Part shown: in pieces, positions 54,117 through 63,507 of the stretch
Numbering within the stretch: position 1 is the first letter of the stretch
Layout of the letters: the number at the start of each line of letters is the position of its first letter
Assembly (NCBI RefSeq): GCF_006151805.1
Contig: NZ_VDDA01000003.1
Coordinates: forward strand, 372,001-436,000
Source: Methylobacterium terricola
Lineage (GTDB): Bacteria > Pseudomonadota > Alphaproteobacteria > Rhizobiales > Beijerinckiaceae
Direction: 5' to 3'
Length of the DNA: 64,000 nt
Notes under the pieces: model-generated
Database searches by the model: none
The model's input: only the letters and a program-made list of their open reading frames with translations
Told to the model about the DNA's origin: nothing
Made by a program: the position numbers and the translations under genes

Positions 54117-56660
54117 TTGAGCGAGCGGCCGCCCGAACCCGGCTCCGAGGGACGCCCCCGCGACTGGCTCGATCTCGGGGGGGCTCGGCCCGCCGCCGGG
54201 GCGCCGGCCGCTCCACCCGATGCCGCACCACCTGATGCCGCGCCCGGCGAGGCCCGGTTCGCCGGGTTTCGCCGCGCGGCGTCCGGGTTCGGCGCCCGCC
54301 TCGGTCCTGCCGCCCGCGAGAGCGTCCTGCATGCGCGGGCGACATTGGGTCGCCTCGCGGATCATCCCGCCACCCGGCGCGCCGCGGCCGCGACGGCGAC
54401 CGCCTGGCGGCCGGCCGCGGCCTTCGCCCGGCGGGTGCCGTGGCTGCGGCTGGCCGGCGCGGCGGCGGCCCTCGTCGTCGGCCTCGTCCTCGCCTACACC
54501 GTCTACGCGCTCGCGACCCTGCCGGTGAATGGCGGGCTGACGGTCGAGTCCACCGCGTCCGCCCTGGTGGTGCGGGCCGCCGACGGCCAGGCCTTCGCCA
54601 CCCGCGGCGTCATCAAGGGGGCGAAGCTCTCCCCGAAGGAGGTGCCGCCGGTCCTCGCCAAGGCCATCGTGGCGATCGAGGACCGACGCTTCTACGAGCA
54701 TCACGGCATCGACCTGCGCGGCCTCGTCCGCGCCGCGTTCCGCAACGCCGCCGCCGGCGGCACCCGCGAGGGCGGCTCGACCCTGACCCAGCAGCTCGTC
54801 CGCATGAGCTACCTGTCTCAGGACCGCACCTTGAAGCGGAAGGTGCAGGAGGCGGTGCTGGCCCTGTGGCTCGAGGCGCAGCTGCCGAAGGACGAGATCC
54901 TCACCCGCTACCTCAACGCCGCCTATTTCGGTGCCGGCGTGTACGGCGCCGACGCGGCGGCGCAGCGCTACTTCGGCAAGCCGGCCAAGGACCTGGCCTT
55001 GAGCGAGGCCGCCATGCTGGCGGGCCTCGTGCGGGCCCCCTCGCAGCTCGCGCCCCACCGCAACCTCGACGGGGCGCGGGGCCGCGCCGCCCAGGTGCTC
55101 GAGGCGATGGTGGAGACCGGCGCGATCGCCAAGGCCGAGGCCGATGCGGCGAGGCGCGCCCCCGCCACCGTCCGGGTGCCGACGGAGACGCCGGTCGGCA
55201 CCAACTACTTCGTCGACAGCGTCGCCGATTCGGTCCGGACCCTGATCGGCGCCGGGCCGGCCGACGCGACGGTCCGCACCACCCTCGACCTGACGCTCCA
55301 GAACATCGCCGAGAGCGTGATCGCCCGCCGCCTCGACCAGGACGGCGACCGGCGCAAGGTCTCGCAGGGCGCCCTGGTGGCGATGGCCCCCGACGGCGCG
55401 ATCCTGGCGATGGTCGGCGGACGCGACTACGCCGACAGCCAGTTCAACCGCGTCACCCAGGCCAAGCGCCAGCCGGGCTCGCTGTTCAAGCTGTTCGTCT
55501 ACCTGACGGCCCTGCGCGACGGCTACCGGCCGGATTCGACGATGATGGACCGTCCGACCCAGGTGGGCGAGTGGGAGCCGGAGAATTATGGCGGGCGCTA
55601 CCGCGGCGCCGTCACCCTGCGCACCGCCTTCGCCCACTCGATCAACACCGTGGCGGTGCAGCTCGCCGAGGCGGTGGGGATCCCGGCGGTGATCGAGACC
55701 GCGCGCGGCCTCGGCGTCACCTCGGACCTGCCGAACCTCCCGAGCCTCGCCCTCGGCTCGGCCGAGACCACGCTCCTCGAGATCACCCGGGCCTATGCGG
55801 CGGTGGCGGCGGGTGCCGAGAGCGTCGAGCCCTACAGCGTGCGCCAGATCCTCGCCCGCGAGCAGGCGCTCTACACCCGGCCGCAGACGGCGCCGGTTCC
55901 CGCCCGCGACCAGGCCGCCCGCACCGGGATGCTCGACTTGCTGAGCGCCGTGATCCGCGAGGGCTCGGGCAAGAACGCCCGGGTCTCGGTGCCGGCCGGG
56001 GGCAAGACCGGCACCACCCAGGACAGCCGCGACGCCTGGTTCGTGGGCTTCGCCGGCGACCTCGTCGTCGGCGTCTGGCTCGGCAACGACGACAACAGCC
56101 CGATGGCCGGCGTCACCGGCGGCGACCTGCCTGCCCGGATCTGGCACGATTTCGTCAGCCAGGCGCTGGCCGCCCGGGCCAAGGCCGGCAGGACCGATGC
56201 GGCCCGGCCGGAGGTCGGCAAGGCAGAGATGGGCAAGCCGGAGGCCGCCCGTCAGGCCCCGGCGCCACAGCCGGAGGTGGCGAGCGTCGCCGAGCCCGAT
56301 GCCGATCCGCGCGGGCGGGATCTCGCGAACCGCGACCCGACCGGACGCCCGGTCCTGCGTGGCACCCCGGCGGTGGTCGATACCGGCACCCTCGATTTCG
56401 ACGGCCGCACGGTGCGGCTCGTCGGGGTCGACGGGCTGTCCGGCCGCAACGCCCGCGAGCTCGGCCGCTATCTGCGCCGGCGCGACGTCGCCTGCGCGCC
56501 GGCGGATGGCGGCGCCTATCGCTGCTCCCTCGACGGGCAGGACCTGTCCGAGCTGATCCTGTTCAACGGCGGCGGCCGCGCCAGCGCCGACGCCACGCCG
56601 GACCTGCTCGCGGCCGAGGAGCAGGCGCGGTCGAACCGGATCTGGATCTGGCGGCGGTGA
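54117..56660 (+). CDS. Class A penicillin-binding protein with SNase-like C-terminal domain
   Basis: An 847-residue bifunctional PBP1A-type protein that polymerises and cross-links peptidoglycan. After ~115 Pro/Ala-rich residues a membrane helix (AAAALVVGLVLAYTVYALAT, ~119-138) anchors the periplasmic part. Transglycosylase motifs EDRRFYEHHGIDLRG and GGSTLTQQLVR, then transpeptidase SxxK (GSLFK), SxN (HSINTV) and KTGTT follow. The last ~95 residues (LDFDGRTVRLVGVDG, APADGGAYRC, AAEEQARSNRIWIW) resemble staphylococcal-nuclease-like folds but lack obvious catalytic Arg/Glu residues. The TTG at 54117 is a weak start; the N-terminus is uncertain. Confidence 0.9.
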   Translation: MSERPPEPGSEGRPRDWLDLGGARPAAGAPAAPPDAAPPDAAPGEARFAGFRRAASGFGARLGPAARESVLHARATLGRLADHPATRRAAAATATAWRPAAAFARRVPWLRLAGAAAALVVGLVLAYTVYALATLPVNGGLTVESTASALVVRAADGQAFATRGVIKGAKLSPKEVPPVLAKAIVAIEDRRFYEHHGIDLRGLVRAAFRNAAAGGTREGGSTLTQQLVRMSYLSQDRTLKRKVQEAVLALWLEAQLPKDEILTRYLNAAYFGAGVYGADAAAQRYFGKPAKDLALSEAAMLAGLVRAPSQLAPHRNLDGARGRAAQVLEAMVETGAIAKAEADAARRAPATVRVPTETPVGTNYFVDSVADSVRTLIGAGPADATVRTTLDLTLQNIAESVIARRLDQDGDRRKVSQGALVAMAPDGAILAMVGGRDYADSQFNRVTQAKRQPGSLFKLFVYLTALRDGYRPDSTMMDRPTQVGEWEPENYGGRYRGAVTLRTAFAHSINTVAVQLAEAVGIPAVIETARGLGVTSDLPNLPSLALGSAETTLLEITRAYAAVAAGAESVEPYSVRQILAREQALYTRPQTAPVPARDQAARTGMLDLLSAVIREGSGKNARVSVPAGGKTGTTQDSRDAWFVGFAGDLVVGVWLGNDDNSPMAGVTGGDLPARIWHDFVSQALAARAKAGRTDAARPEVGKAEMGKPEAARQAPAPQPEVASVAEPDADPRGRDLANRDPTGRPVLRGTPAVVDTGTLDFDGRTVRLVGVDGLSGRNARELGRYLRRRDVACAPADGGAYRCSLDGQDLSELILFNGGGRASADATPDLLAAEEQARSNRIWIWRR

Positions 56661-57239
56661 GGGGGCGTCGACGCGGTGCCGGGTCGGACATCGCGTTCCC
56701 CGTCCCGTCCCCGGACGAGTGCCGCGTCGGCGGATGGAGGTCCGGCGCCGGGGGCAGGTTTCAGGGCCGTGGCGGGGCGTTGTCCGGTGCGCAGATGCGA
56801 TCCGACACGGTATTCGCAGGAGGGAGCGTGCGCGACGGACACGATGCCGACACGTAAGGGCCTCGTCGCCCACGTCGTATCCAGGTGAGGGATGCAGCCT
56901 TTGTCGGCCGGATCGGCGATCTCGTCGGCTCCGCCGCCGACAGCGGGGCGACACCGGACCGTGCCTCGAAAGATGCCGCGGACGACGATGTCGGGACCTG
57001 CGTTCGGATCGGCAGAGCACCGGAACGGAGCCGACCGGAATCCGTCGATGGCTTGCCGTCTCGCGGCTGAATTGTCGGCGCGGGCCGGTGCCGCTGTCGC
57101 GCGGCACGGACCCGCGCCGGGGTCAGTCTCCGCGTCGTCCCGAACCCCGCTTTCGCGGATCCGGGGTCGACGTCGAGAGGTCGACCGGCTGATCGGGGCG
57201 GTCACGCTCGCAACCGGTCGGACCACCCGCTCGCACCGC
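56661..57239. other. Gene-free GC-rich region, 579 bp
   Basis: Between the PBP gene and a small minus-strand gene. Several long open frames occur on both strands, as is usual in such GC-rich DNA, but none has a ribosome binding site, family motif or consistent coding signature. I see no hairpin with a T-run, repeat or RNA gene. It may be a decayed gene. Confidence 0.45.
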
Positions 57240-57374
57240 TCAGAATACCATCGCGTTGATCGCGACCGTGAGAGCGGCGCCGACGACGGCGAAGCCGAGC
57301 AGCGTGACGCTGCTGACCTGATCGACGCGGTCGATGTCGTGGCCGGTGCGGTGCTCGGGGGAATTGGCGCTCAT
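57240..57374 (-). CDS. Small membrane protein, 44 residues
   Basis: Very short open frame with AGGAG 9 nt before its ATG at 57374. The product begins MSANSPEHRTGHDIDRVDQV and has one hydrophobic helix (SVTLLGFAVVGAALTVAINA) near the end. Codon use fits the chromosome. No family is known to me; a regulatory or stress peptide is conceivable. Confidence 0.55.
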   Translation of the reverse strand: MSANSPEHRTGHDIDRVDQVSSVTLLGFAVVGAALTVAINAMVF

Positions 57375-57483
57375 CGGGATCGTCTCCTGTTCGGGTCTCC
57401 CCACCAACGCCCCCGCCGCCAGGGAGGATCACCCGTCCCCATGTCCACTTCGCCGCAGGGTCGCGCCGGATCCGCGCGATCGA

Positions 57484-57714
57484 TCAGGCGGCGTGGGACG
57501 CGTCGTGGCCGTGGCTGGTGCCGATGACGCAGAGCGCGAGGCCGGCGATGCCGCCCAGCGTGCCGATCGGGGTCTGGAAGCGCCAGGAGGCATAGTAGCC
57601 GGCGCTGCCGATCACCACGCCGAGGGTGGTGAGCACCAGCCCGCGGGCCGAGACCCGGGGCTTGTCCGGGACCGGCCGCGTCGCGTGGGTCGGTCGGGCT
57701 GTGTCCTGAAGCAT
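57484..57714 (-). CDS. Small two-helix membrane protein, 76 residues
   Basis: Starts MLQDTARPTHATRPVPDKPR, then two hydrophobic helices (GLVLTTLGVVIGSAGYYAS, then LGGIAGLALCVIG) and a His-rich end (SHGHDASHAA). Probably an inner-membrane protein. It lies 109 nt upstream of the 44-residue protein gene on the same strand. Unknown family. Confidence 0.6.
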   Translation of the reverse strand: MLQDTARPTHATRPVPDKPRVSARGLVLTTLGVVIGSAGYYASWRFQTPIGTLGGIAGLALCVIGTSHGHDASHAA

Positions 57715-57961
57715 CGTCGGCCTGTCTCTGCCGCGCCGTGTTCCGCCGATCACCCGGGGCCGGGCCGTGGGAGCAGGGGGGCGGCCGCCCTCTCCCTTCG
57801 GAGGAACGCGGCAGGCGCGGAATCGCTCACGCCCGCGACCAACTCGCCTTTTCCCTGACATGCCAGGGCGGAACCCGGCTGGTAACGTCGGACGGTCTCG
57901 ACGCTCCACCGACCGGGCCGGTCGTCGATGCCGGTCCCGTTCCCCGATCGTGGTCAGCCTC

Positions 57962-58180
57962 ATGCCGCAGCGCTACTTCTTCAACCTGGTCGGTCCTGCT
58001 CGCGCGATCGAGGACCCGACGGGCGTCGAGGCCGACACTCCGGACCAGGCTGAGGCCGAGGCGCGGGCGGTGATCGCCGAGATGCGGGCGAGCGGCGACC
58101 TCCCGCTCCTGGGACCGGGCTGGCAGCTCGAGATCCGCGACGGCGCCGGCCGGCTCGTACGCTCAATTCCCCTCGGTTGA
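57962..58180 (+). CDS. DUF6894-like small protein
   Basis: A 72-residue protein beginning MPQRYFFNLVGPARAIEDPT, the pattern (RYFFxL...D..GVE) of the short DUF6894 family common in rhizobia and methylobacteria. Function unknown. Its ribosome binding site is not clear; the family pattern fixes the start at 57962. It converges on and overlaps by 18 nt a small minus-strand gene. Confidence 0.75.
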   Translation: MPQRYFFNLVGPARAIEDPTGVEADTPDQAEAEARAVIAEMRASGDLPLLGPGWQLEIRDGAGRLVRSIPLG

Positions 58181-58345
58181 GGGGCGAGGGGCAGATTGCT
58201 GACGCACCTGCCGCAGGACCTGCTGCACATGGGCGCGCACCTGCCTGCGCACCGATTCGTCCCGCTGCGCGCTGCCCGGCGCGGACGCCGCCGATGTCCG
58301 GGGGTCTGCCTGCTCCGTGGGTCGGGCCTTGCCGCCGAGCGCCAT
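58163..58345 (-). CDS. Small hypothetical protein, 60 residues
   Basis: ATG 58345 has AGGAGA 12 nt upstream. The product is hydrophilic, starts MALGGKARPTEQADP and has one likely amphipathic helix (DESVRRQVRAHVQQVLRQVR). No family is known to me. The small size and the overlap with the plus-strand gene leave it uncertain. Confidence 0.5.
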   Translation of the reverse strand: MALGGKARPTEQADPRTSAASAPGSAQRDESVRRQVRAHVQQVLRQVRQQSAPRPSTEGN

Positions 58346-58609
58346 CGTGCCTGTCTCCTGCTTGGATCCCCGGTTCGGCCCCGAATCCCGAGAGGGGCCG
58401 CGGGCCTGACGCCCCACCTCGCAGTGGCGTGCGGCACGGCCCGTCCCTCCTCGCCGAGATTCGGCGCCGACCACGTCCTGTTGATGAGAATCGAACCGGT
58501 TCAGGTTGTACCGGTTCTCGCCGGCGACGAACAATGAAAATGTCGTTAACTCGTTCCCTGGTTCAGTACTGAGGCTCCGGTGCAACGCAACTTATGTTAG
58601 CTTCCGAAC

Positions 58610-60724
58610 TCAGCGGCCCTCGCCGCCGATGCGCGAGAACTCGGCCACTTCCCGCGTGGCCGCCCGGAGCGCATTGAGCAGGGCGAGGCGGTTGGCGCGC
58701 AAGCCAGCATCCTCGGCATTCACCGTCACCTGGTCGAAGAAGGCGTCGACCGGCGCGCGCAGGGTCGAGAGCGCCCGCATCGCGCCTTCGAAATCCTCCG
58801 CCGCGACCGCCTTGGCCGCCGCGGTGCCGGCGCGGTCGAGCGCCTCGGCGAGCGCCGATTCCTCGGGCAGGCTCATCAGGGCCCGGTCCGGCGCGGCATC
58901 GTAGGCGCGGCCATCCTTCTTCTCCTCGATGCGCAGGATGTTGGCGGCCCGGCGATAGCCGGCGAGCAGGTTCTTGCCGTCCTCGGTGTCGAGGAAGCGG
59001 CCGAGCGCCTCGACCCGGCGCACCACCATCAGCAGGTCGTCCTGGCCGGGGAGGGCGAAGACGGCGTCGATCAGGTCGTGACGGGCGCCCTGGTCGCGCA
59101 GGTAGACCTTCAGCCGGTCGGCGAAGAAGGCGAGGAGGTCGTCCGCGAAGGCGTCCGCCTCCCGGCCGTGCCCGGAGGCCGCGGTGGCGATCCGCGCCCG
59201 CAGGGAGAGCCGCGCCTCGCTGGCGAGAACCAGGCGGATGACCCCGAGCGCCGCCCGCCGCAGGGCATAAGGGTCCTTGCTTCCCGTCGGCTTCTCGTCG
59301 ATCGCCCAGAAGCCGACCAGGGTGTCGAGCTTGTCGGCGAGCGCCACCGCCACCGAGACCGGCTCGGACGGCACGCGGTCGCTGGGGCCGAGCGGCTTGT
59401 AATGCTCCTCGATCGCGGCGGCGACCGCCGGGGCCTCGCCCTGCTCGGCGGCGTAGTAGCGGCCCATCAGGCCCTGCAACTCGGGGAACTCGCCGACCAT
59501 CTCGGTGACGAGGTCGGCCTTGGCGAGGCGGGCGGCGCGCTCGGCGAGGTCCGCATCGGCCCCGACCACGGGCGCGAGCGCCCGGGCGAGACCGGCGATC
59601 CGCGCGACGCGTGCGGCCTGTGTCCCGAGCTTCTCGTGGAACACGATGTTCTCGAGCTTCGCCAACCGGTCTTCCAGCCGGACCTTGCGGTCGGTCTCCC
59701 AGAAGAACGCCGCGTCGGAGAGGCGCGCGCGCACCACCCGCTCGTTGCCGGCGACGATCGCCGCGCCGCCGTCGGAGGCGACGAGGTTCGAGACCAGGAT
59801 GAAGGCGTTGGCCAGGCGCTCGCGCCCGTCGGGGCCGGGCTTCCCGCGCAGCACGAAGCATTTCTGGTTCGCCCGGATCGTGGCGCGGATCACCTCCGGG
59901 GGAATCGCGAGGAAGCGCTCGTCGAAGGCGCCCATCAGGGTCACCGGCCATTCGACGAGGCCCGCCACCTCCTCCAGCAGGCCCTCGTCCTCGACGAGGT
60001 CGAGGCCGCGGGCGAAGGCGAGGTCGCGGGCGTCGTGCAGGATGATGTCCTTGCGCCGCTCCGTATCGAGCACCACGAAGGCCCGCTCCAGGGCCGGCAG
60101 GTAATCGGCGAAGCGGCGCACCTCGATCGGCTGCGGCGCCAGGAAGCGGTGCCCGCGGGTGGTGAATCCCACCTCGACCCCGTCGATGGAGAACGGCACC
60201 ACCTCGGGCGTCTCGGTCTCGGGGCCGAAGCTCGCGACGATCGAGTGCAGCGGCCGCACCCAGCGCAAGGAGCCCGGCTCGCGCGAGGCCGCGCCCCAGC
60301 GCATCGATTTCGGCCAGGGGAAGCTCTTGACGATGGCCGGGATGATCTCGGCCAGGACCTCGATCGTCTCGCGGCCGGGCCGCTCGATCACCGCGACGTA
60401 GAACTCGCCCTTCTTCGGGTCGGAGACGATCGTCGCCTCGTCGAGGCTGGCGAGCCCGGCGCTCTTCAGGAAGCCCTGCACCGCGCCCTCGGGGGCGCCG
60501 ACGCGGGGGCCCTTGCGCTCCTCGCGCACGTCCTGGCCGCGGGGCGGCAGCCCGGCGACGTGGAGGGCGAGGCGGCGGGGCGTCGCGAAGGCCTTGGCGC
60601 CCTCGTACAGGAAGCCGCGCTCGACCAGCGCGTCGGTGACGAGCTTGCGCAGGTCCTCGGCCGCGCGCCGCTGCATGCGGGCGGGGATTTCCTCGGAGAA
60701 GAGTTCGAGCAGCAGGTCGGGCAT
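58610..60724 (-). CDS. glyS: Glycine--tRNA ligase beta subunit
   Basis: A 704-residue subunit of the bacterial alpha2beta2 glycyl-tRNA synthetase. It begins [20 protein letters not shown], the defining start of GlyS, and continues with the family's [25 protein letters not shown] and [14 protein letters not shown] segments and a C-terminal anticodon/DALR-like region. Full length. It is encoded 87 nt downstream of glyQ on the same strand, the usual pairing. Confidence 0.97.
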   Translation of the reverse strand: MPDLLLELFSEEIPARMQRRAAEDLRKLVTDALVERGFLYEGAKAFATPRRLALHVAGLPPRGQDVREERKGPRVGAPEGAVQGFLKSAGLASLDEATIVSDPKKGEFYVAVIERPGRETIEVLAEIIPAIVKSFPWPKSMRWGAASREPGSLRWVRPLHSIVASFGPETETPEVVPFSIDGVEVGFTTRGHRFLAPQPIEVRRFADYLPALERAFVVLDTERRKDIILHDARDLAFARGLDLVEDEGLLEEVAGLVEWPVTLMGAFDERFLAIPPEVIRATIRANQKCFVLRGKPGPDGRERLANAFILVSNLVASDGGAAIVAGNERVVRARLSDAAFFWETDRKVRLEDRLAKLENIVFHEKLGTQAARVARIAGLARALAPVVGADADLAERAARLAKADLVTEMVGEFPELQGLMGRYYAAEQGEAPAVAAAIEEHYKPLGPSDRVPSEPVSVAVALADKLDTLVGFWAIDEKPTGSKDPYALRRAALGVIRLVLASEARLSLRARIATAASGHGREADAFADDLLAFFADRLKVYLRDQGARHDLIDAVFALPGQDDLLMVVRRVEALGRFLDTEDGKNLLAGYRRAANILRIEEKKDGRAYDAAPDRALMSLPEESALAEALDRAGTAAAKAVAAEDFEGAMRALSTLRAPVDAFFDQVTVNAEDAGLRANRLALLNALRAATREVAEFSRIGGEGR

Positions 60725-60811
60725 CGGGCGGCCTCAAGGCTCTCCGTCAGGAGGGCCCGGAATCGAGAAAGGGCAGGTTGATGGGCGGTGTAGCGCCGGG
60801 CGGCGCGGATG

Positions 60812-61768
60812 TCAGGCGGCGGGCGCCTCGCCGGCGAGACCGCCCGCATCGGTGCGCCGCCAGGCCTCCCCGCAGGCCTTCGCCAGCTCGCGCACCCGCA
60901 GGATGTAGCTCTGCCGCTCGGTGACCGAGATCACCCCGCGCGCGTCGAGCAGGTTGAAGACGTGGCTGGCCTTGATGCACTGGTCGTAGGCCGGCTGTGC
61001 CATGCGGTGGCGCGGATCGTTGCTGTCAGGCCCCGGCTCGCCGGCCTTGAGGTAGGCGCGGCAGGCGGTTTCCGCATCGCGGAACTGCCGGAACAGCATC
61101 TCGGTGTCGGCGGCCTCGAAGTTGTGGCGCGAATATTCCTGCTCGGCCTGCAGGAAGACGTCGCCGTACGTCACCTTCTCGTCGCCGTCGCGACCGTTGA
61201 AGTTGAGGTCGTAGACGTTCTCGACGCCCTGGACGTACATCGCCAGGCGCTCGAGGCCGTAGGTCAGCTCGCCGGCGACCGGTGCGCATTCGAAGCCGGC
61301 GACCTGCTGGAAGTAGGTGAACTGGCTCACCTCCATCCCGTCGCACCAGCATTCCCAGCCCAGCCCCCAGGCGCCGAGCGTCGGGCTCTCCCAGTCGTCC
61401 TCGACGAAGCGGATGTCGTGCAGCCCAAGATCGACGCCGATCGCCCGCAGCGAATCGAGGTAGAGGTCCTGGAGGTTCGGCGGGTTCGGCTTCAGGATCA
61501 CCTGGAACTGGTAATAGTGCTGGAGCCGGTTCGGGTTCTCGCCGTAGCGCCCGTCCTTCGGCCGGCGCGAGGGCTGGACGTAGGCCGCCTTCCAGGGCTT
61601 CGGCCCCAGCGCCCGCAGGGTGGTGGCCGGATGGAACGTGCCCGCCCCGACCTCCATGTCGTAGGGCTGGAGGATCACGCAGCCTTGCGCGGCCCAGAAC
61701 CGCTGGAGCGTCAGGATCAGCCCCTGGAACGAGCGGGTCGGCTGGAGGTCGGCGTCGGTGGCGGTCAT
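60812..61768 (-). CDS. glyQ: Glycine--tRNA ligase alpha subunit
   Basis: A 318-residue catalytic subunit. It has the conserved [20 protein letters not shown] start, [39 protein letters not shown] and [18 protein letters not shown]. It forms the active heterotetramer with GlyS. ATG 61768 is chosen since the family starts here; the 5' extension of the frame looks non-coding. Confidence 0.97.
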   Translation of the reverse strand: MTATDADLQPTRSFQGLILTLQRFWAAQGCVILQPYDMEVGAGTFHPATTLRALGPKPWKAAYVQPSRRPKDGRYGENPNRLQHYYQFQVILKPNPPNLQDLYLDSLRAIGVDLGLHDIRFVEDDWESPTLGAWGLGWECWCDGMEVSQFTYFQQVAGFECAPVAGELTYGLERLAMYVQGVENVYDLNFNGRDGDEKVTYGDVFLQAEQEYSRHNFEAADTEMLFRQFRDAETACRAYLKAGEPGPDSNDPRHRMAQPAYDQCIKASHVFNLLDARGVISVTERQSYILRVRELAKACGEAWRRTDAGGLAGEAPAA

Positions 61769-61975
61769 GGTCTCGCGGGTTCGGCTCGGGCGCTTCTCGT
61801 GGCGGGGAGCCTTAGAACCGGCAGCCCCCGAGTCAAGCACGCGTGCGCCCCCGCACGATCCCGTGGGGGCTCGGGAACCGGAGAACGGTCAAGCTCGTTG
61901 ACAGTACAGATCAGATGAGGGCGCCGCCGCCTGCGGCGCAAGACTTCCCATCCCAAGAACTGAGGGAGACCGTCC

Positions 61976-62185
61976 GTGACCCAGCGCCTGACCGTGGTTG
62001 CCGCCGCCGCGCTCGTGTCCCTGATCGCGACCCCGCTGGTGGTGCGGGCCGGTGCCGACGCTCGGAAGAGCGAGCCGGTCGCCGTTGCGGCCGGGACGCC
62101 GGTCGCCGCCGAGGCGCCGGCCCCGGCCTGCCGGACGGTGCGGGTGGTGTATGCCGGGTACGGGGCGCCGGCCTGCGGCCGGTGA
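61976..62185 (+). CDS. Small secreted hypothetical protein, 69 residues
   Basis: GTG start at 61976 after GAGGGAGA. The product is a signal peptide (TQRLTVVAAAALVSLIATPL) and about 45 Ala/Val-rich residues ending CRTVRVVYAGYGAPACGR, with two cysteines that may form a disulfide. Unknown family. Confidence 0.6.
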   Translation: MTQRLTVVAAAALVSLIATPLVVRAGADARKSEPVAVAAGTPVAAEAPAPACRTVRVVYAGYGAPACGR

Positions 62186-62218
62186 GAGACTGGTCCCCAC
62201 AGACGTGAAACCTGCCGG

Positions 62219-62253
62219 CATCCCGGGTTCCGCTGCGCGGCCCCGGGATGACC
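62219..62253. repeat. Palindromic intergenic repeat, family B, copy 2
   Basis: Carries the same 33-base core (ATCCCGGGTTCCGCTGCGCG and onward to GGGATGAC) as 39195-39228. It lies between the small secreted-protein gene and the end of the SDR gene. Confidence 0.75.
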
Positions 62254-62305
62254 GTGTGTCTTGGATCGGTATGCGTGCCTTGACGTGCGCAGGCGGCGTG
62301 GCGCC

Positions 62306-63190
62306 TCACAGCACCGGCATCGCCCCCGCCACCGTGACCAGCGCCCCCGACGTGTAGCTGCTCTCGTCCGACGCCAGCATGACGTAGGCCGAAGCGAGTT
62401 CCGCCGGCTGGCCCGGGCGGCCGAACGGGACCTGGCTGCCGAAGGACTTGACGGAATCCTCCTCCATCCCGGACGGGATGAACGGGGTCCAGATCGGGCC
62501 CGGCAGCACGCCGTTCACCCGCACGCCCTTCTCGGCGAGCAGCTGCGCGAGGCTCAGAACCAGGTTGCTGAGCGCCCCCTTCGTGGCGCTGTAGGCAAGA
62601 AGCGACGGCATCGGGTGCTTCGAGTTCACTGACGAGGTGAAGATCACCGAGGCCCCGGGCTTCAGATGCGCCATCGCCGCCTTCGTCACGTAGAACGATC
62701 CGAAGACGTTGGTGCGGAAATGGTCCTCGAAGATCTGGTCGTCGATCGCGTCGAGGCCGTGGTTCGGCTGCTGGAAGGCGCCGTTGTTCACCACCACGTC
62801 GAGCCGGCCGAAGGCCTCGACGGTGCGGGCGACGATCTCGGGGCCGTAAGCACGCTCCTTGAGGTCGCCCGGCAGCAGCAGGGCGCGGCGCCCGGCCTTC
62901 TCGATCCAGCCCGCCACCGCCTCGGCATCGCCCTGCTCGGAGGGCAGGTAGGAGATCGCGACGTCGGCGCCCTCGCGGGCATACGCGATGGCGACGGCCC
63001 GGCCGATGCCGGAATCACCCCCGGTGATCAGCGCCGCCCGACCGGTCAGCTTGCCGGAGCCCTTGTAGCTTCCCTCGCCGTGGTCGGGCTCGGGCTTCAT
63101 CCGGCCGGTCAGGCCGGGAAAGCTCTGCGGCTGGCCCTCGAAGGGCGGGCGGGGATACTTGGTGAGCGGGTTGGGGAAATCGGACGACAT
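62306..63190 (-). CDS. SDR-family oxidoreductase
   Basis: A 294-residue short-chain dehydrogenase with an N-terminal ~45-residue extension (YPRPPFEGQPQSFPGLTGRM) like YghA/GsiB stress-related members. The cofactor motif is TGGDSGIGRA, followed by NNGA and the active site Ser with Y-x3-K (YSATKGA), then PGPIWTPF. Substrate unknown; relatives act on glucose or aldehydes, often under stress control. Confidence 0.9.
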   Translation of the reverse strand: MSSDFPNPLTKYPRPPFEGQPQSFPGLTGRMKPEPDHGEGSYKGSGKLTGRAALITGGDSGIGRAVAIAYAREGADVAISYLPSEQGDAEAVAGWIEKAGRRALLLPGDLKERAYGPEIVARTVEAFGRLDVVVNNGAFQQPNHGLDAIDDQIFEDHFRTNVFGSFYVTKAAMAHLKPGASVIFTSSVNSKHPMPSLLAYSATKGALSNLVLSLAQLLAEKGVRVNGVLPGPIWTPFIPSGMEEDSVKSFGSQVPFGRPGQPAELASAYVMLASDESSYTSGALVTVAGAMPVL

Positions 63191-63291
63191 GAGGGACGGC
63201 CTCCGGCTGTCGGTGGGTCACAGGCCGCCGTCAACCGGGAAGCTCCCCCGCCGTTCCCTGCTCTCCGGCAGTATCCCGCACCGGTCGGTCC

Positions 63292-63489
63292 TCAGTCGTC
63301 GCTGGGCTCGTCCTCCTGGCTCAGGGCGTCGTCCTCCCGGCCCGGAATGGCGTAGCGCCCGCTGAGCCAGCGCTGCAGGTCGACGTCGGCGCAGCGCTTG
63401 GAGCAGAACGGCTTGAAGGCCGCGGCCGCCGGCTTGCCGCAGATCGGGCAGGGGGCGGCGGCCGGCAGGGTCTCGTCGGGGGTCGTCAT
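63292..63489 (-). CDS. yacG: DNA gyrase inhibitor YacG-like zinc protein
   Basis: A 65-residue protein with four zinc ligands in the order CPICGK ... FCSKRC, as in YacG. It binds GyrB in the E. coli relative. It is located directly downstream of maf on the same strand, the usual alphaproteobacterial pairing. The acidic tail (SQEDEPSDD) is longer than in E. coli. Confidence 0.92.
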   Translation of the reverse strand: MTTPDETLPAAAPCPICGKPAAAAFKPFCSKRCADVDLQRWLSGRYAIPGREDDALSQEDEPSDD

Positions 63490-63507
63490 CGCGCCTCCTC
63501 CCGGGGC

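Noticed and set aside
53736..57107. An 1123-codon open frame on the minus strand opposite the PBP gene
   Set aside because: Composition is the mirror of the PBP codons; no family motif and no ribosome binding site. The PBP on the plus strand has all catalytic motifs.
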